Shown here: positions 35,151-45,135 of the stretch, piece after piece
Layout of the letters: each line of letters opens with the position of its first letter
How positions within the stretch are numbered: the stretch's first letter is position 1
NCBI GenBank assembly: GCA_947095585.1
Contig: OX352762.1
Location: 119,442,930-119,506,929, forward strand
From: Nephrocerus scutellatus
Lineage: Eukaryota; Arthropoda; Insecta; Diptera; Pipunculidae
Reading direction: 5' to 3'
DNA length: 64,000 nt
Position numbers and translations under genes: made by a program
Notes under the pieces: model-generated
Database searches by the model: none
What the model was told of the DNA's origin: nothing
Seen by the model: only the letters and a program-made list of their open reading frames with translations

Positions 35151-35405
35151 TGCGGTTGAATTCAAGATGGCATGCAGCTGGCTATTTCTTTTGAGCACCG
35201 CTGGTAGAAGAAGCAATAAAACAGTGTAAAGCAGGAAACTTACCGTCGGTGTTCAAGCGAATCTATTAATTTCTCAATGTTTTCGTCACCGATAAGTTTT
35301 ATCGCACGGTTTTGTATTCTATCTAACTGATGCAAGGTAGTTTTAGGCGCACCAGACCAGATATGATAATTGTACTCAAAATTAGGGCTAATAAAAGCCT
35401 TGTAG
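35150..35405 (-). mobile_element. LINE-K fragment, C-terminal region
   Basis: The reverse complement resembles 1585-1760: ACCGTGCGATAAAACTTATC, then GATTCGCTTGAACACC, a CAGCGGTGCTCAAAAGAAAT block and GCATGCCATCTTGAATTCAA. It is adjacent to the repeat at 35408-35628. Confidence 0.75.
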
Positions 35406-35407
35406 AT

Positions 35408-35628
35408 AGTGACAAACGGTGATGATGACGCGATTATAGACAGTCATGTCCTTAGACTCTCGCATCACAACTCCTATCTTATGCGTCCACGTCGCGTCAC
35501 TGGGAAACTCTGCTAAATCAAGTGAACGATTTCGGTACCCAATCCAATTTGTATTAGCTTGGTTCGTGGCTAAATAAGAAGGTGGACTTGCCTTGGCCGC
35601 CGGCGCTTCATGTCGACCTAGGTTGCGG
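35408..35628 (-). repeat. Dispersed repeat of about 0.2 kb (inverted copy of 41588-41810)
   Basis: The minus strand shares CAAGCTAATACAAATTGGAT, GTACCGAAATCGTTCACTTG, GTGACGCGACGTGGACGCAT and GACTGTCTATAATCGCGTCA with 41588-41810 at high identity. In this copy a long minus frame (CDS-like, 35388-35666) stays open and includes SLDLAEFPSDATWTHKIGVV. The element family is not recognised. Confidence 0.72.
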
Positions 35629-35629
35629 A

Positions 35630-35990
35630 TACGTATCGAATTTATCAGGAATGATCTTTGGCCCATGGAAAGGGAAACGTTTTATAACTTGGAACATTCG
35701 CACGCTCGTCAAGACAACAACGTTTGCACAATTAACAAAATATTGCCGGACATTATCCCCAATCAAGGCTTGCGGATAGTAACATAGCAGGAAGCAATCG
35801 CGATCACCATCAGACGACGAAAATGGTGCTGGATTGGCCACATTTTGAGAAAGCCAGCGGACGAAATTACCAAACTAGCACTCGACTGGAATCCACAAGA
35901 AAGCTGTCGAGTTGGCCGTCCTAGCAAGACATGGAAAAGGACAATGGAAGAGGAAGCAAGATCAAGAACAAGATAGGATTTAGGATTTGC
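35630..35990 (+). mobile_element. Internally deleted LINE: endonuclease start joined to C-terminus
   Basis: ITWNIRTLVKTTTFAQLTKY at 35675-35755 is the first block of an APE endonuclease. Within about 30 bp the reading changes to RRRKWCWIGHILRKPADEIT, then KLALDWNPQESCRVGRPSKT and WKRTMEEEA, the C-terminal domain of LINE-F type. Everything between (most of the endonuclease and all of the RT) is missing. Confidence 0.78.
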
Positions 35991-36009
35991 ATAGACGACA
36001 GGAGACAGC

Positions 36010-37010
36010 ATTGGGTTTTAAAAGCGTTAAATTCTAAACGATTGATTTCTCCCCATTTTATTATGCTGTCCAGATCAGAATTTAACGTGCTTAACATAAG
36101 TAGTTGTTTGAGTTTCACATGAGAAGTGTAGGGACGATCGTCAAACTTATATGAGAAGCTTCACGAGTACGAATGTAATTCTGTCCCATAGAGTGTTCAA
36201 TACTCGGAGGTGCAGGCGCAAGTAATGAACAATTAGGAAGCGTAGAGTTAGCTGCAAAATCGCAGCAAATAGATTGACCTTGTCCTTAGAGCTGAGTCCT
36301 TATAAATGAGCGTTGGAGTCGACGCCTATATTTTTGATTCTTTTCACGAATGACCAAGCATTTTTACTATCTTTGTAGTATTTTGTAGTATTTGTAGTAT
36401 TTTTTGCCCCAGTTTTTGGTCGTAGTGGAATTTGACAAGCCAATGATAGGCATTCAATAATTTCTGGCTCATTTTAAATTTATTCGGTTTACCTCAGTAG
36501 GGTTCACTTTGTAAAACCGAAAGCATACCTCTCTAACCATAGGAGCCTCTTTATAGCTCGAGTCATGCCATCCATCTTCCTTTTGTTTGACAGACTTATT
36601 GATGAAAGGGATAAAATCTTTTATACCAATAAGGATAATGTTTGTGATTGCATCAGAGGCGGCATCCACGTTGCTATCGCGAAATAATAGCGACCAGTAA
36701 ATACTCCCAAGGAAGCTGTTAAGGCCGTCCCAATTGGCTTTCTTGTATGCCTTTCTCGTTTTATTTTTTGGGAGTTTTTTCTTTAACTGCGTGGTTTATC
36801 AACGAGAAATTAGCTGATACTTTACACTGGTCTGACGAGCCTAGAGGTGATAATACATTGACAGAGTATCTATCAGGATGAGAGATAAGCAACAAATCAG
36901 GGATGTTTGCGAAATGATTTGCAATGTCAGGTTTTTTTGTAGGCTCATTTACAAGCTGAGTAAGGTGATTGAACTCGGCGAATACCTCAACACACCTTCC
37001 TTCGGGTTTT
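36010..37010 (-). mobile_element. LINE-K fragment: endonuclease end and linker, RT mostly lost
   Basis: From 37010 downwards the minus strand reads CVEVFAEFNHLTQLVNEPTK, a DLLLISHPDRYSVNVLSPLG-like block and SSDQCKVSANFSL (C-terminal endonuclease with SSDH-like SSDQ). The linker follows (DAASDAITNIILIGIKDFIP, then YKEAPMVREVCFRFYKVNPT). At 36160-36010 it resumes with the post-RT region shared with 8000-8100 and 55300-55420. The catalytic His of SDH is replaced by Gln. Confidence 0.75.
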
Positions 37011-37029
37011 GTCTGGCCAGACCGGCTTT

Positions 37030-37290
37030 ATACTCGTAGGTGTCGGTGGTTTAGTGGTTAGAATAATTGGTTCCCAATCGGAGGACACCGTGTTCGATTC
37101 ACAGCGCGTCGAATTTTTCCCACAGCACTCATTATTTAGATTACAAGTACACATGATACTATGCTGTACATGTGATATACAGTGGCTGTATGATGTTATA
37201 TTCACATTTACGGTTGAGTTGATGTGTGAAGTAATTGAGATGTACAGCTTTATGAGCAAAATATTCTATTTTGTAAGTACGCGGGTGCTC
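37030..37290 (+). mobile_element. tRNA-derived SINE or tRNA pseudogene with A and B boxes
   Basis: GGTGGTTTAGTGGTTAGAAT at 37044 fits an RNA polymerase III A box, and GTGTTCGATTCACA at 37090 fits a B box with typical spacing (about 45 bp). The flanks do not close a convincing acceptor stem. About 200 bp of unrelated sequence follows (TACACATGATACTATGCTG...), as in a SINE body. Distinct from the SINE family at 14518-14772. Confidence 0.5.
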
Positions 37291-37299
37291 AACTCTACA

Positions 37300-38640
37300 C
37301 ACCATTTCCAAGCTCACACTGTCTAGGCATTTTGAGGGTGCTAATTAAAGAAAATATGAATTTTTGTCAAAATTCAATGTAAAAGCTGTAGTAAGAACTT
37401 ACATTTGTAGGGTTAATATGTGACTATCTGTTATCTAATATCCAGATGTTATACATAAATCTCCATTGAAATGTGTAAGTTGAGGAAACTAATATTGACA
37501 TACTAAGTCTGGCTATTAACCCTATCGTTTCCCTTACGACAATTTACCGAAAGTGACCGCTACTCTTTCGCTTGGCGTAGCACAGTAAAACATCCGCCGA
37601 TACAGCATTAATGTTGCTAATTCGTATTGTCGGTCGGGCTATTCATGCATTCGAACTCTATAGAAAACAGAACATAGCAAATAGTAAGCTCGCATCGAGC
37701 TGACCGCAAAATCCGCACACTCACTCTAACTACTACTCCATCCGTTTTTGTTTTCCATCCCTTCCGGTTAAACGGCTCAAGCCAAAAAGCAAAACAGAAT
37801 TCACCAAAAAACCCACAATAAGTTATATATATTATATAACGTGTATGTATGCATTATTAGTATGTTCTGTGTTGCAGCAGTATAATTAGTTGGCCTGCGG
37901 TCGCCACCAAAATGCCATCCACTTGCATATAAGTTTGCCGGAATTAATTGAATTCCGCCGGCAATTTAATGAAATTGGAATAATGCTGCAATTTTACTCA
38001 CTTATATATAAACAGACATACAGGGTGACTAAGTAGTAACAGTAATCTAAATAAGAAAGCTAAGATAATTTACTTTTTACATGGGTCTGTCTCTAAGGAG
38101 TGGAAAATGTATCTAGCTTTATTATTTAATACCACGTCCATATAATTAGGACGCAGTAAATTCATAATTTCATTACATTTTGAGCCACAGAACAATCTGC
38201 TCTATGCCAATTTACTTTGAAAGCCCTGTATAGGCAAGATTGTAGGCAAGAAATAATCGGAAAATGATTCGACTTTTTTTTTGCTATCCTATATACGGAG
38301 CACGGAGACAACCAATGTGCGACATTTAAATAAGGCTGTGACTGTAAGAAAATCTTTTCAAAAATTCTGTACAAATTTGTCAGTAAACTAACTAATTTAT
38401 AAAGCTTACATGGTTTTTTTAATGATAGCACACGCCTAGTGGTTAAGACTCTTAAGGTGCAGGCCATTGCGCGATTAGCCAGGTAGTTTTAGATGCACCT
38501 TACAATATGTCCATTACGGAAACTTTAACACTTTGCACCATTTTGGACAACGACGTCGTTAAAGTGAACAAAATTGATGTATCAATACCAATAATAGCGA
38601 GAGGTTATCAGTTTCCTCAATGCAAGTGCCATTCATTGAT
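37300..38640. other. Intronic sequence without recognised features
   Basis: Elk intron between exons 2 and 1. Includes a minus ORF at 38162-38467 with no recognisable motif. Confidence 0.5.
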
Positions 38641-38830
38641 AATGGCTTAAGGTATGTATTTTGCTTTGATGACATGATACAACATTGGGTTTCGGAAGCA
38701 CTAAATTCTACTTTACTCTACTCTTTTCTTCATTTTATTACTTTGTTCAGGTCAGAATTAACGTACTGAACTTAATATGTTCTTTGACTTCCATTTGCAA
38801 AGATGAGGGACGTTCCTCACTCAACACGCG
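38640..38830 (-). mobile_element. LINE-K fragment, post-RT region
   Basis: Resembles the reverse complement of 7960-8110 and matches 36010-36140 and 55300-55420 (GGTCAGAATTAACGTACTGA; GAGGGACGTTCCTCACTC; CATTGGGTTTCGGAAGCACT). Non-functional. Confidence 0.6.
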
Positions 38831-38874
38831 ATACTCAACAACGTTATACCATTATAATTGCTGCATTTTGTGAT

Positions 38875-40190
38875 ATCTCCCTTCTCCAATTCCTCAGTTA
38901 GCTGGCCATTAAGCAACTCATGAAAGTGCTCTTCCCATCGCTCTAAGATGCCTTTGAGATCGGCAATCAGATTACCCTCCTTATCTTTGCAGTATGTGCA
39001 ACGCGGACTCTTTGGTAGAACTTCGACGCCAGGTGCGGACCTCGGTCCTAATACTTTCTACTTTCTTTCGCTAGTGAACAGTTTTTTCAGATCTTTATAT
39101 TAATTTTCGCGTGCACGCGTTCTATGAGATTGTTGCATTGCTCGGTACGCAACATTCTTCCGTTAAGTCGCTTACATTCGTCAACGAACTAGTCGTTTCG
39201 ATCTCTACGACTACTGCTTAAGATGGAGTCAGCAGTACTAATGACGGTATTCTTAAGGCGTGGACATTTCTCTTCTACGCCCGTCATCTCAGCCTCAGGA
39301 CTTACTCTCCCAGCATTTAAGGCGAGTCGATTCGCTTGATCATAGTTGTTTCTTATATAACCTTATACTAGCGACGACCAAATTATTGCTTGCTGCCATC
39401 TCTATGACTCGTTGTCAATTGTCATTAGTGTTCTCGTGTAAGTTATGAGTGCTAATGAAGTCACTGAATATTGGCTCCTTACCTATTTTTGTATTTATAT
39501 CCCCCATCATACATCATACTGACATGGGCAGGCATGGAGTTCCAATTCGACTGATTCAAAGAATTCTTCTTTTTCATCATCTGAGGAATCATCTGTAGGT
39601 GCGTGAACGTTTATCAGGCATATGTTTTTAAATCTGTCCCGCGATCTTAACGCGAACGGTGCATAACCGTTCATTTACTGCATTAAAGCCGATAACGGTG
39701 GGTTTCATTGTTTTGTTGACTAGAAACCCCACCCCCACAAGACAGCTGTAATATATGTCGTATTCTGATTTTTGCAAGACACCATTCCCCGCCCACCGAA
39801 TCTCCTGGATTGCTGTTATGTCAACATTATATTTGGGCAGTGAATTAGGGGCTAAGTACCTATTGTGCACCTCGAGTTCTATCTGTGAGCGTACGTTCCA
39901 TGAGAAAATTCTTAAATCATTTAGCCGTTTGCCGTTGCCGTGGTCGTCGTTCATCAGTGTATCCGAGGCTGCTTTGGGGCTCCGTAATAAATTTATTTTA
40001 TGGGCGAGGTTATTGGTCTTACGCCAATTTTACTTTGGACTAGCCCGATCATTTCGCTTTTCCTGTACTGGAGGAAAATTACCAGCGGCCACCACGTGGA
40101 GGTTTGATCGTACTTCCACCATTCAGAGATAGTTACAACCACTTGCAATTCTGATGCATTATGTGTTATTTCCACTATTCTGCTTAAGGC
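38875..40190 (-). mobile_element. LINE-E copy, 5' region and endonuclease
   Basis: Minus-strand copy beginning near 40190. It reads NDDHGNGKRLNDLRIFSWNV, then YNVDITAIQEIRWAGNGVLQ (endonuclease Glu), VGVGFLVNKTMKPTVIGFNA and NERLCTVRVKI. It continues with the INVHAPT-like block near 39600 and linker sequence down to about 38880, with stops and a gap. Truncated before the RT. Confidence 0.83.
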
Positions 40191-40199
40191 CTACCGCCC

Positions 40200-41580
40200 A
40201 GTAAAATTATTATGAGCCTTTAATTGACCGTAACTTTCTTATTCTGCAATAACTCTCTAATATACACCCTGCAAAATGGTGGAAATATATTTCTATGCTA
40301 TTAAGATATCAATTGGTTATTGCGCAATTTACATAAATATATATATGTTTATTTTATAAAATCAATAATAAACATTACACTTTATGGTTAATACACAGTA
40401 ATATCAAATTAATTGAAACTAAATGGAGTTAATTGAGATGCAAATGATTTTACAGAATCTCCGGTTAATTAATTATTCCGTGTCTGTGTGTGTATATTTT
40501 TTCGTTGGGTCTGCTCACACTAGAAAATGCTGAGATATCCTCCGTTCGATTTAAGTTATTTGTTTAACAACGAGAAATACATTTCTTTCTCTCATAATCG
40601 ATAAATTGTTATATTTCCAAGGTAAATGTCATAAAAAAATAAAGTTGCACTTTTAAGTATACGTAGTTTGCATTTATGGATAGCTCTCTGTCTGCCATTT
40701 ATTTTATCCTTTCTATTACCGACAAAAATCATTCTTGTTTTAACATCTGAATTATATTCTTTTGTTCAAGGTGAAACTCAGCTTTCCTGTTATTACCCAA
40801 AATACTTTTTTGTCTGTCCAAAATTTATTTGTTGGATCAAAGAAATTTTCATTTTTTATCTATTACGGATATTTCTCGGGTTGCAGCAACTCGGGGAAAA
40901 CATCTGTCAACACAATGACATATGACAATAAATTGAGTATCCTACCATACCTTGCATGTGCAGTGCAGTGCAGTAAATATATCTCTATATATACGCAGGT
41001 ACGAGTAGGACTAACATCGAACGTACGTCCTCGTCTGCTCGTTAATCAATTGAGCTGCCTATGCTCATCATGTTACTTTGTACGCTCGTTTGTTGCAATG
41101 ACGTGGACGTCAATGTTGATGTTTTCAATTTATTTACTCCTTCGTTCGTTTCTGCTGTGAAATGAATCAACAGGATCACAGAACGGTGCACGATTGTATA
41201 CTCTCAGTCCCTATTTATACGAATTTCTATAGAATTTTCAGCCATTAAACAATTTTTCACATATCTGCTCGAATTCCTACATAACACAACTGTTCACAAT
41301 GCAGGACGATTGGGAAATTTCCAATTAGTAAAGCGTAATTTTCATATTAGTAGTTCAATAATCAGAATAACGAACTAACACCCGTAAGTTAGGGAATAGG
41401 TAAATATTAAATATCTGACAAAAGTGCAGTGTCAATTTTTTAATAAACTAACCATAATTACAAAAAAAAAATTAAAACATATATTCGATGGAAAAGTGCA
41501 CAAACGAAACCAATGCTTTTACTTAATTATCTTCATACCTATGTTGTAGTATAGTATTATAATTATTCTCTGGTGCACAG
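40200..41580. other. Intronic sequence without recognised features
   Basis: Elk intron between exons 2 and 1. AT-rich; ORFs at 40668-40925 and 40762-41160 overlap in two frames and show no family resemblance. Confidence 0.5.
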
Positions 41581-41587
41581 ATGGATG

Positions 41588-41810
41588 GATGGATAGGTGA
41601 CATGAAGCTACGCCGACCAAGGCATGTCCCCTTCTTATTTAGATCCGACCCAAGCTAATACAAATCGGATTGGGTACCGAAATCGTTCACTTGATTTGGC
41701 CGAGTTTCCTGTGACGCGACGTGGATGCATAAGATAGGAGTTGTGATATGAGAGTCTTAGGACATGACTGTCTATAATCGCGTCATCATCACCATTTGTT
41801 AAGACCTGAA
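41588..41810 (+). repeat. Dispersed repeat of about 0.2 kb (copy 2)
   Basis: Plus-strand copy of the block at 35408-35628 (ACATGAAGCTACGCCGACCA; TAAGATAGGAGTTGTGATAT; CGCGTCATCATCACCATTTG). Followed directly by a LINE C-terminal tail. Confidence 0.72.
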
Positions 41811-42165
41811 CCCTACTGTGGTGTCAATTGGGCTCCCACCACAGCACGGATAAATTGTTGGGAACACAAACTTCGTCTGGCCTACTGGGAAAGTGTCCCG
41901 GGGCTTAGGCAATCCAAACAATCAGGCCCTTTTCTTACAAGGAAATCCTTAATTTCAATAGGGATAGAATTATGGGGCTGGTGAGCTTTCTAACAGGTCA
42001 TTGTAGCAAAAACTATATTGGTGTGGGCTCAGAGACAGAATTTAGGTTCTGCTCGGAGGATGAAGATCCATCCGAGCACATTCGCAGCTTTACGTTGGTT
42101 GAGGAGACGCTTCTTTCACAAGGAAAAATGCTTGACGGCGGAGTTGAGAAATTCCGCCACTAAGG
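41800..42165 (+). mobile_element. LINE C-terminal tail fragment
   Basis: RKSLISIGIE, then GLVSFLTGHCSKNYIGVGSE and TEFRFCSEDEDPSEHIRSFT recall the LxGLLTGHC...CRxCxExxExxxHxLC tail of RNase H-bearing LINEs, although most finger Cys are lost. It ends about 130 bp from the Elk exon 1 donor. Confidence 0.7.
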
Positions 42166-42299
42166 ATGTACCATTGTTCATTTGACAGGTGGTGCCAGAG
42201 GGGTTTGGGTAGTTACACAAAAAAATAAAAAATTATAATTAAATAAACATGCCAGTATATTATAATAATAAGAAGAAAAAGAAAAAAGGTACAACTTAC

Positions 42300-42375
42300 G
42301 TGTTCCATCAAAACGTGTTGCAATGGTATCCAAAAATGTATTTTGGGGCGCTAACAGGCCCTTCCGAGCTGGCAT
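42300..42375 (-). CDS. Elk: Elk coding exon 1 (N-terminal cap)
   Basis: The exon begins at an ATG (complement of 42373-42375) and encodes [20 protein letters not shown] followed by RFDGT, the conserved N-terminal cap of Elk-type channels that modulates gating through the PAS domain. It ends one base into a codon at a GTAAGT donor (complement of 42294-42299). With exon 2 this restores a His codon, giving the expected FDGTHSNF junction. An upstream in-frame extension exists, but this Met matches the usual family start. Upstream sequence may be 5' UTR; no acceptor could be fixed there. Confidence 0.93.
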
Positions 42376-42779
42376 TGGATTTGATGGTCTTTTATAGCGT
42401 TTTTGTTTACGGTATAATTCTGCAATGGTGTACAAAAAAAAACACAAATATAAATACAGGCCGATTAAGTGCTGATTAATGTATGCTAAGAGGTAATTAA
42501 ATTTGATTGTAGTTCCCTTCTGGGCTATGCCTTTAATACGTTATATTTAGTTGGTTAGTTTTTCGAGCAAACAGTTATAAAGAGATTTTTGTAAAGATAG
42601 ACAGACGGACATAAATCTATTAAATTAAATCTCCGTGAATTTAATTACAAAAATTAATTATTCCCCCAATCAAGGGTGTTTTTCGAAAATAATCCATTTT
42701 CGATTATAAAGATTTCTAATAATTTCCTGGACACAACGAAAAATACACCTCATTAAATGGCACATTGATGTCGCCATAC

Positions 42780-42875
42780 AATGTGTTTGACTTGGGTGCG
42801 CTTAGCAAAAAGCATTCTGACCTCTTAGCCGCGTTCGAGAGAAAAGTCTTACGGAGAATTGTTGGCCGATTCTGG
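42780..42875 (+). mobile_element. Short LINE-E fragment
   Basis: TTGACTTGGGTGCGCTTAGC then AAAAAGCATTCTGACCTCTT and CGTTCGAGAGAAAAGTCTTA match the C-terminal LINE-E segment (LSKKHSDLLAAFERKVLRRI) found at 62620 and 18650. About 95 bp, upstream of Elk exon 1. Confidence 0.75.
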
Positions 42876-43364
42876 AGACTATTTTATTTTTGTTACGTTC
42901 ATAAGAAAAAAGTAATAAAAGATTATCTTTATGGGCATGGGCAAGAAAACTGCAACAGGCATCTGAGGACTCAAACAAGATATCAACTTTTTTTTTAACG
43001 GAATTACAAAGGATAGTATTTCTTATAAAAATAAAGTCCTAAACGAAGTTTCTACCGTTCGTGTTAACAGAGCAATTTTCGTTAACATTGGTCAGGGTAC
43101 ACCAAAGTAAGCTTTTTCTTAAAACCGCGGAACATCATGTCAACATTGGAGATAGACCCTTAGAGTCCCCGCACACTAGAGACTTTCTGTCGGCCGATAG
43201 TTTGAATCAGTATGAACATGTATGCAAGTGCGCAGACACAACGATTTGGTATCGGCCGATAAATAAGTTGAATGTGCGACACAATTGCGTTTCACCTTTG
43301 TCAAACTAAAGTATCGGCAAACTATCGCCAACTGCTTAATCAGTATGGCGCTCTTCCACGCGCG

Positions 43365-43714
43365 AAATAAAGAAGTGTCCGAGCTTAGTATTAAAAAAAA
43401 AACTTTATTCAAAAAACTCAACTCAAAAACTTAGAGCAATAATAGATGTGGTTGACTTGACGGTCAACGGAAAAAAGCACTCCTTAAACAATCTATGGTA
43501 ACTTATATATATCGTGTCATTATGATAAGTCAGCACTTTGTGCTTTTGCTTTTGCACAAGACAAAGAACTGCCTAAGACCACCCAGCTATTCCTTATCTT
43601 GGTCACATGGTTATTCAACACGTTTCGTGGAGATAACTATTTTCGTCCGACAGAAACGTGTCATATCGGTCTTTTGTGGATGCTTCGTTTGGGGATGCTG
43701 AAGTATACATAACT
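43365..43714 (-). repeat. Errantivirus 3' LTR
   Basis: Second 350-bp LTR copy. The last 100 nt of env (43615-43714) lie inside it, so the env C-terminal tail is encoded by LTR sequence. Confidence 0.95.
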
Positions 43715-45135
43715 TCCCCCTCGTTTATTTTAAAATTCTCCTGAATTTTGTTATCTATTTTAACTTTAATTGGTTTTGGATTTTTTCTACAAAACAATAT
43801 GATTACTATTGAAATGAATATAATAATGATTAAACTCAAATTTATTCCATATGACACGTTTTTGTGGTACTGCAACTCCTCTATTTTATGTATATTAATT
43901 TCATTTTTTAATATGATATCATCTAATGTTATTTTATCGCTGAAATTTTTAAAATTTTGATTTATTGGATAGTAAAACCGTTCTTGGAACGTTTGCTTGA
44001 TATTTGAAAAATAATGATCTAGCATTTTTATTTCACAATTATTAAAATGAATTAATGCGTTTCCTGTTATATTTAAATTTCGTTCATCACAATTTTGATT
44101 TATTTTTAATTGATTTGCATTTTTTATTACAATAGTTTCGTCATCTAGCGAAAGAATTTCTGTATTATTATTTCGTACAAGTTTACAGTTATGTTGGTAA
44201 GAACAATGTTTACTTAAGTCTAATTCGTTTAAATATTTTAGATTTTGGTATTGATATGTTAAATTATTATATTTGAATACAATTTCGTTAGGATAATCTA
44301 TTTCTTTCTGATATTTATTTGGTATGGGTATAATCATTCTTAGCTGTATTTTTTCAATTTCTTTAGGAATCTTAATAGCAAATATTAACACATTGTCTTC
44401 AAATTTAGTTATGCCTAATTTTATATACTTTATTTTATTTATATCTATATTATATATTTTTATCTCTTCATCTGTAAGTATGTTTGGATGTAACATTCCA
44501 TACCTGGCGGACGCTAAATTGTCTTGTATGTGTTCAATTTTTTCTTTTATTAATTGTACTTTAAAAACTTGGTCATAAAATAAGTTCTGGTTTATGGTTT
44601 TACTGGTTACGTTTTTTAACTGTCCTAAGATTATTGTTCTGTCTTTCTGTATTATATCTTTTAGTTGCTTAAATGATTTGCTAAAGTTATCATTTATTGA
44701 AATTTGTTGATTTACATTAGTAATAGCATTGTGATTGTTTATATCTATATTTCTGAGATGATTTTCAATGTCTACTCTATCCTCATTGTCCATTGTTCCA
44801 AAAAGCCATTTTGATGTACTTCCTACAAAATTGACTAATCCTCTTTTCTTTCTGTTATCTCTAGGTATAATAGTATTTACTTTATTCCTCAGATGTTTAA
44901 GTTCTGTTTTAAGTAAATCCTTGTGTAGCACATCAAGGTTTTCTATATTTGTTGAAATATCATTTAATACGTCTACTATTTCCATTGGTTTAATCAAATG
45001 AATTATTATATCTGTCTTAGTTACTATGTCTGCTTCGTTTATTTGTATTTCTGTAAAACCACTCTGTTCTTTTACTTCTTCGATACTCAGTAGTCCGTTA
45101 GTTGATGTTGTTAGGAGTAGTATTAATGTTATCAT
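43615..45135 (-). CDS. env: Errantivirus envelope glycoprotein (F-protein-like)
   Basis: 506 codons. Class I-type fusion glycoprotein related to baculovirus F proteins by architecture: a hydrophobic signal-like N-terminus (residues 1-14), a furin-type cleavage site RKKR (95-98) followed by GLVNFVGSTSKWLFG as candidate fusion peptide, a coiled-coil-prone middle, and a single membrane anchor at about 432-450 (LSLIIIIFISIVIILF) with a cytoplasmic tail of about 55 residues. Paired Cys and several NxT/NxS sites lie in the ectodomain. No stops or frameshifts. It overlaps pol by 38 nt and runs 100 nt into the 3' LTR. In the family it is made from a spliced RNA; the splice sites were not determined here. 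Confidence 0.92.
   Translation of the reverse strand: MITLILLLTTSTNGLLSIEEVKEQSGFTEIQINEADIVTKTDIIIHLIKPMEIVDVLNDISTNIENLDVLHKDLLKTELKHLRNKVNTIIPRDNRKKRGLVNFVGSTSKWLFGTMDNEDRVDIENHLRNIDINNHNAITNVNQQISINDNFSKSFKQLKDIIQKDRTIILGQLKNVTSKTINQNLFYDQVFKVQLIKEKIEHIQDNLASARYGMLHPNILTDEEIKIYNIDINKIKYIKLGITKFEDNVLIFAIKIPKEIEKIQLRMIIPIPNKYQKEIDYPNEIVFKYNNLTYQYQNLKYLNELDLSKHCSYQHNCKLVRNNNTEILSLDDETIVIKNANQLKINQNCDERNLNITGNALIHFNNCEIKMLDHYFSNIKQTFQERFYYPINQNFKNFSDKITLDDIILKNEINIHKIEELQYHKNVSYGINLSLIIIIFISIVIILFCRKNPKPIKVKIDNKIQENFKINEGEVMYTSASPNEASTKDRYDTFLSDENSYLHETC
43715..43722 (-). promoter_or_regulatory. Polypurine tract
   Basis: GAGGGGGA directly before the 3' LTR start (AGTTATG) in element orientation; primes plus-strand DNA. 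It lies inside the env frame. Confidence 0.85.

Larger units (their letters stand above)
2141..42375 (-). other. Elk: Elk potassium channel gene, 5' ten coding exons (gene continues beyond left edge)
   Basis: This is the span of a minus-strand EAG-family voltage-gated K+ channel gene of the Elk (KCNH3/4/8-like) subfamily. Ten exons with consistent phases (1,1,1,1,0,1,0,1,1,0) add up to 1,539 nt, or 513 codons without a stop. Order of parts: N-terminal cap and PAS domain (residues about 1-149), linker with an RRRSRAVLY motif (149-214), S1 (215-291), S2-S3 (291-345), S4-S5 (346-414), pore and S6 (414-474), C-linker start (474-513). Known for the family: tetrameric plasma-membrane channels of neurons that set excitability. 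No exon coding for the rest of the C-linker or the cyclic-nucleotide-binding homology domain is seen at 1-2140, so the gene must continue to the left. Introns are up to about 11.5 kb and carry many transposons. The promoter and 5' UTR were not identified. The subfamily call rests on the N-terminus beginning [14 protein letters not shown] and on the SVGFGN filter. Confidence 0.93.

Noticed and set aside
1..42300. The region as a piRNA cluster
   Set aside because: Nested transposon fragments are abundant, but in both orientations and inside a normal gene; without small-RNA data this cannot be supported.
43495..43701. 68-codon ORF repeated identically at 49956-50162
   Set aside because: It is LTR sequence read on the strand opposite to the element; identity reflects the LTR pair.
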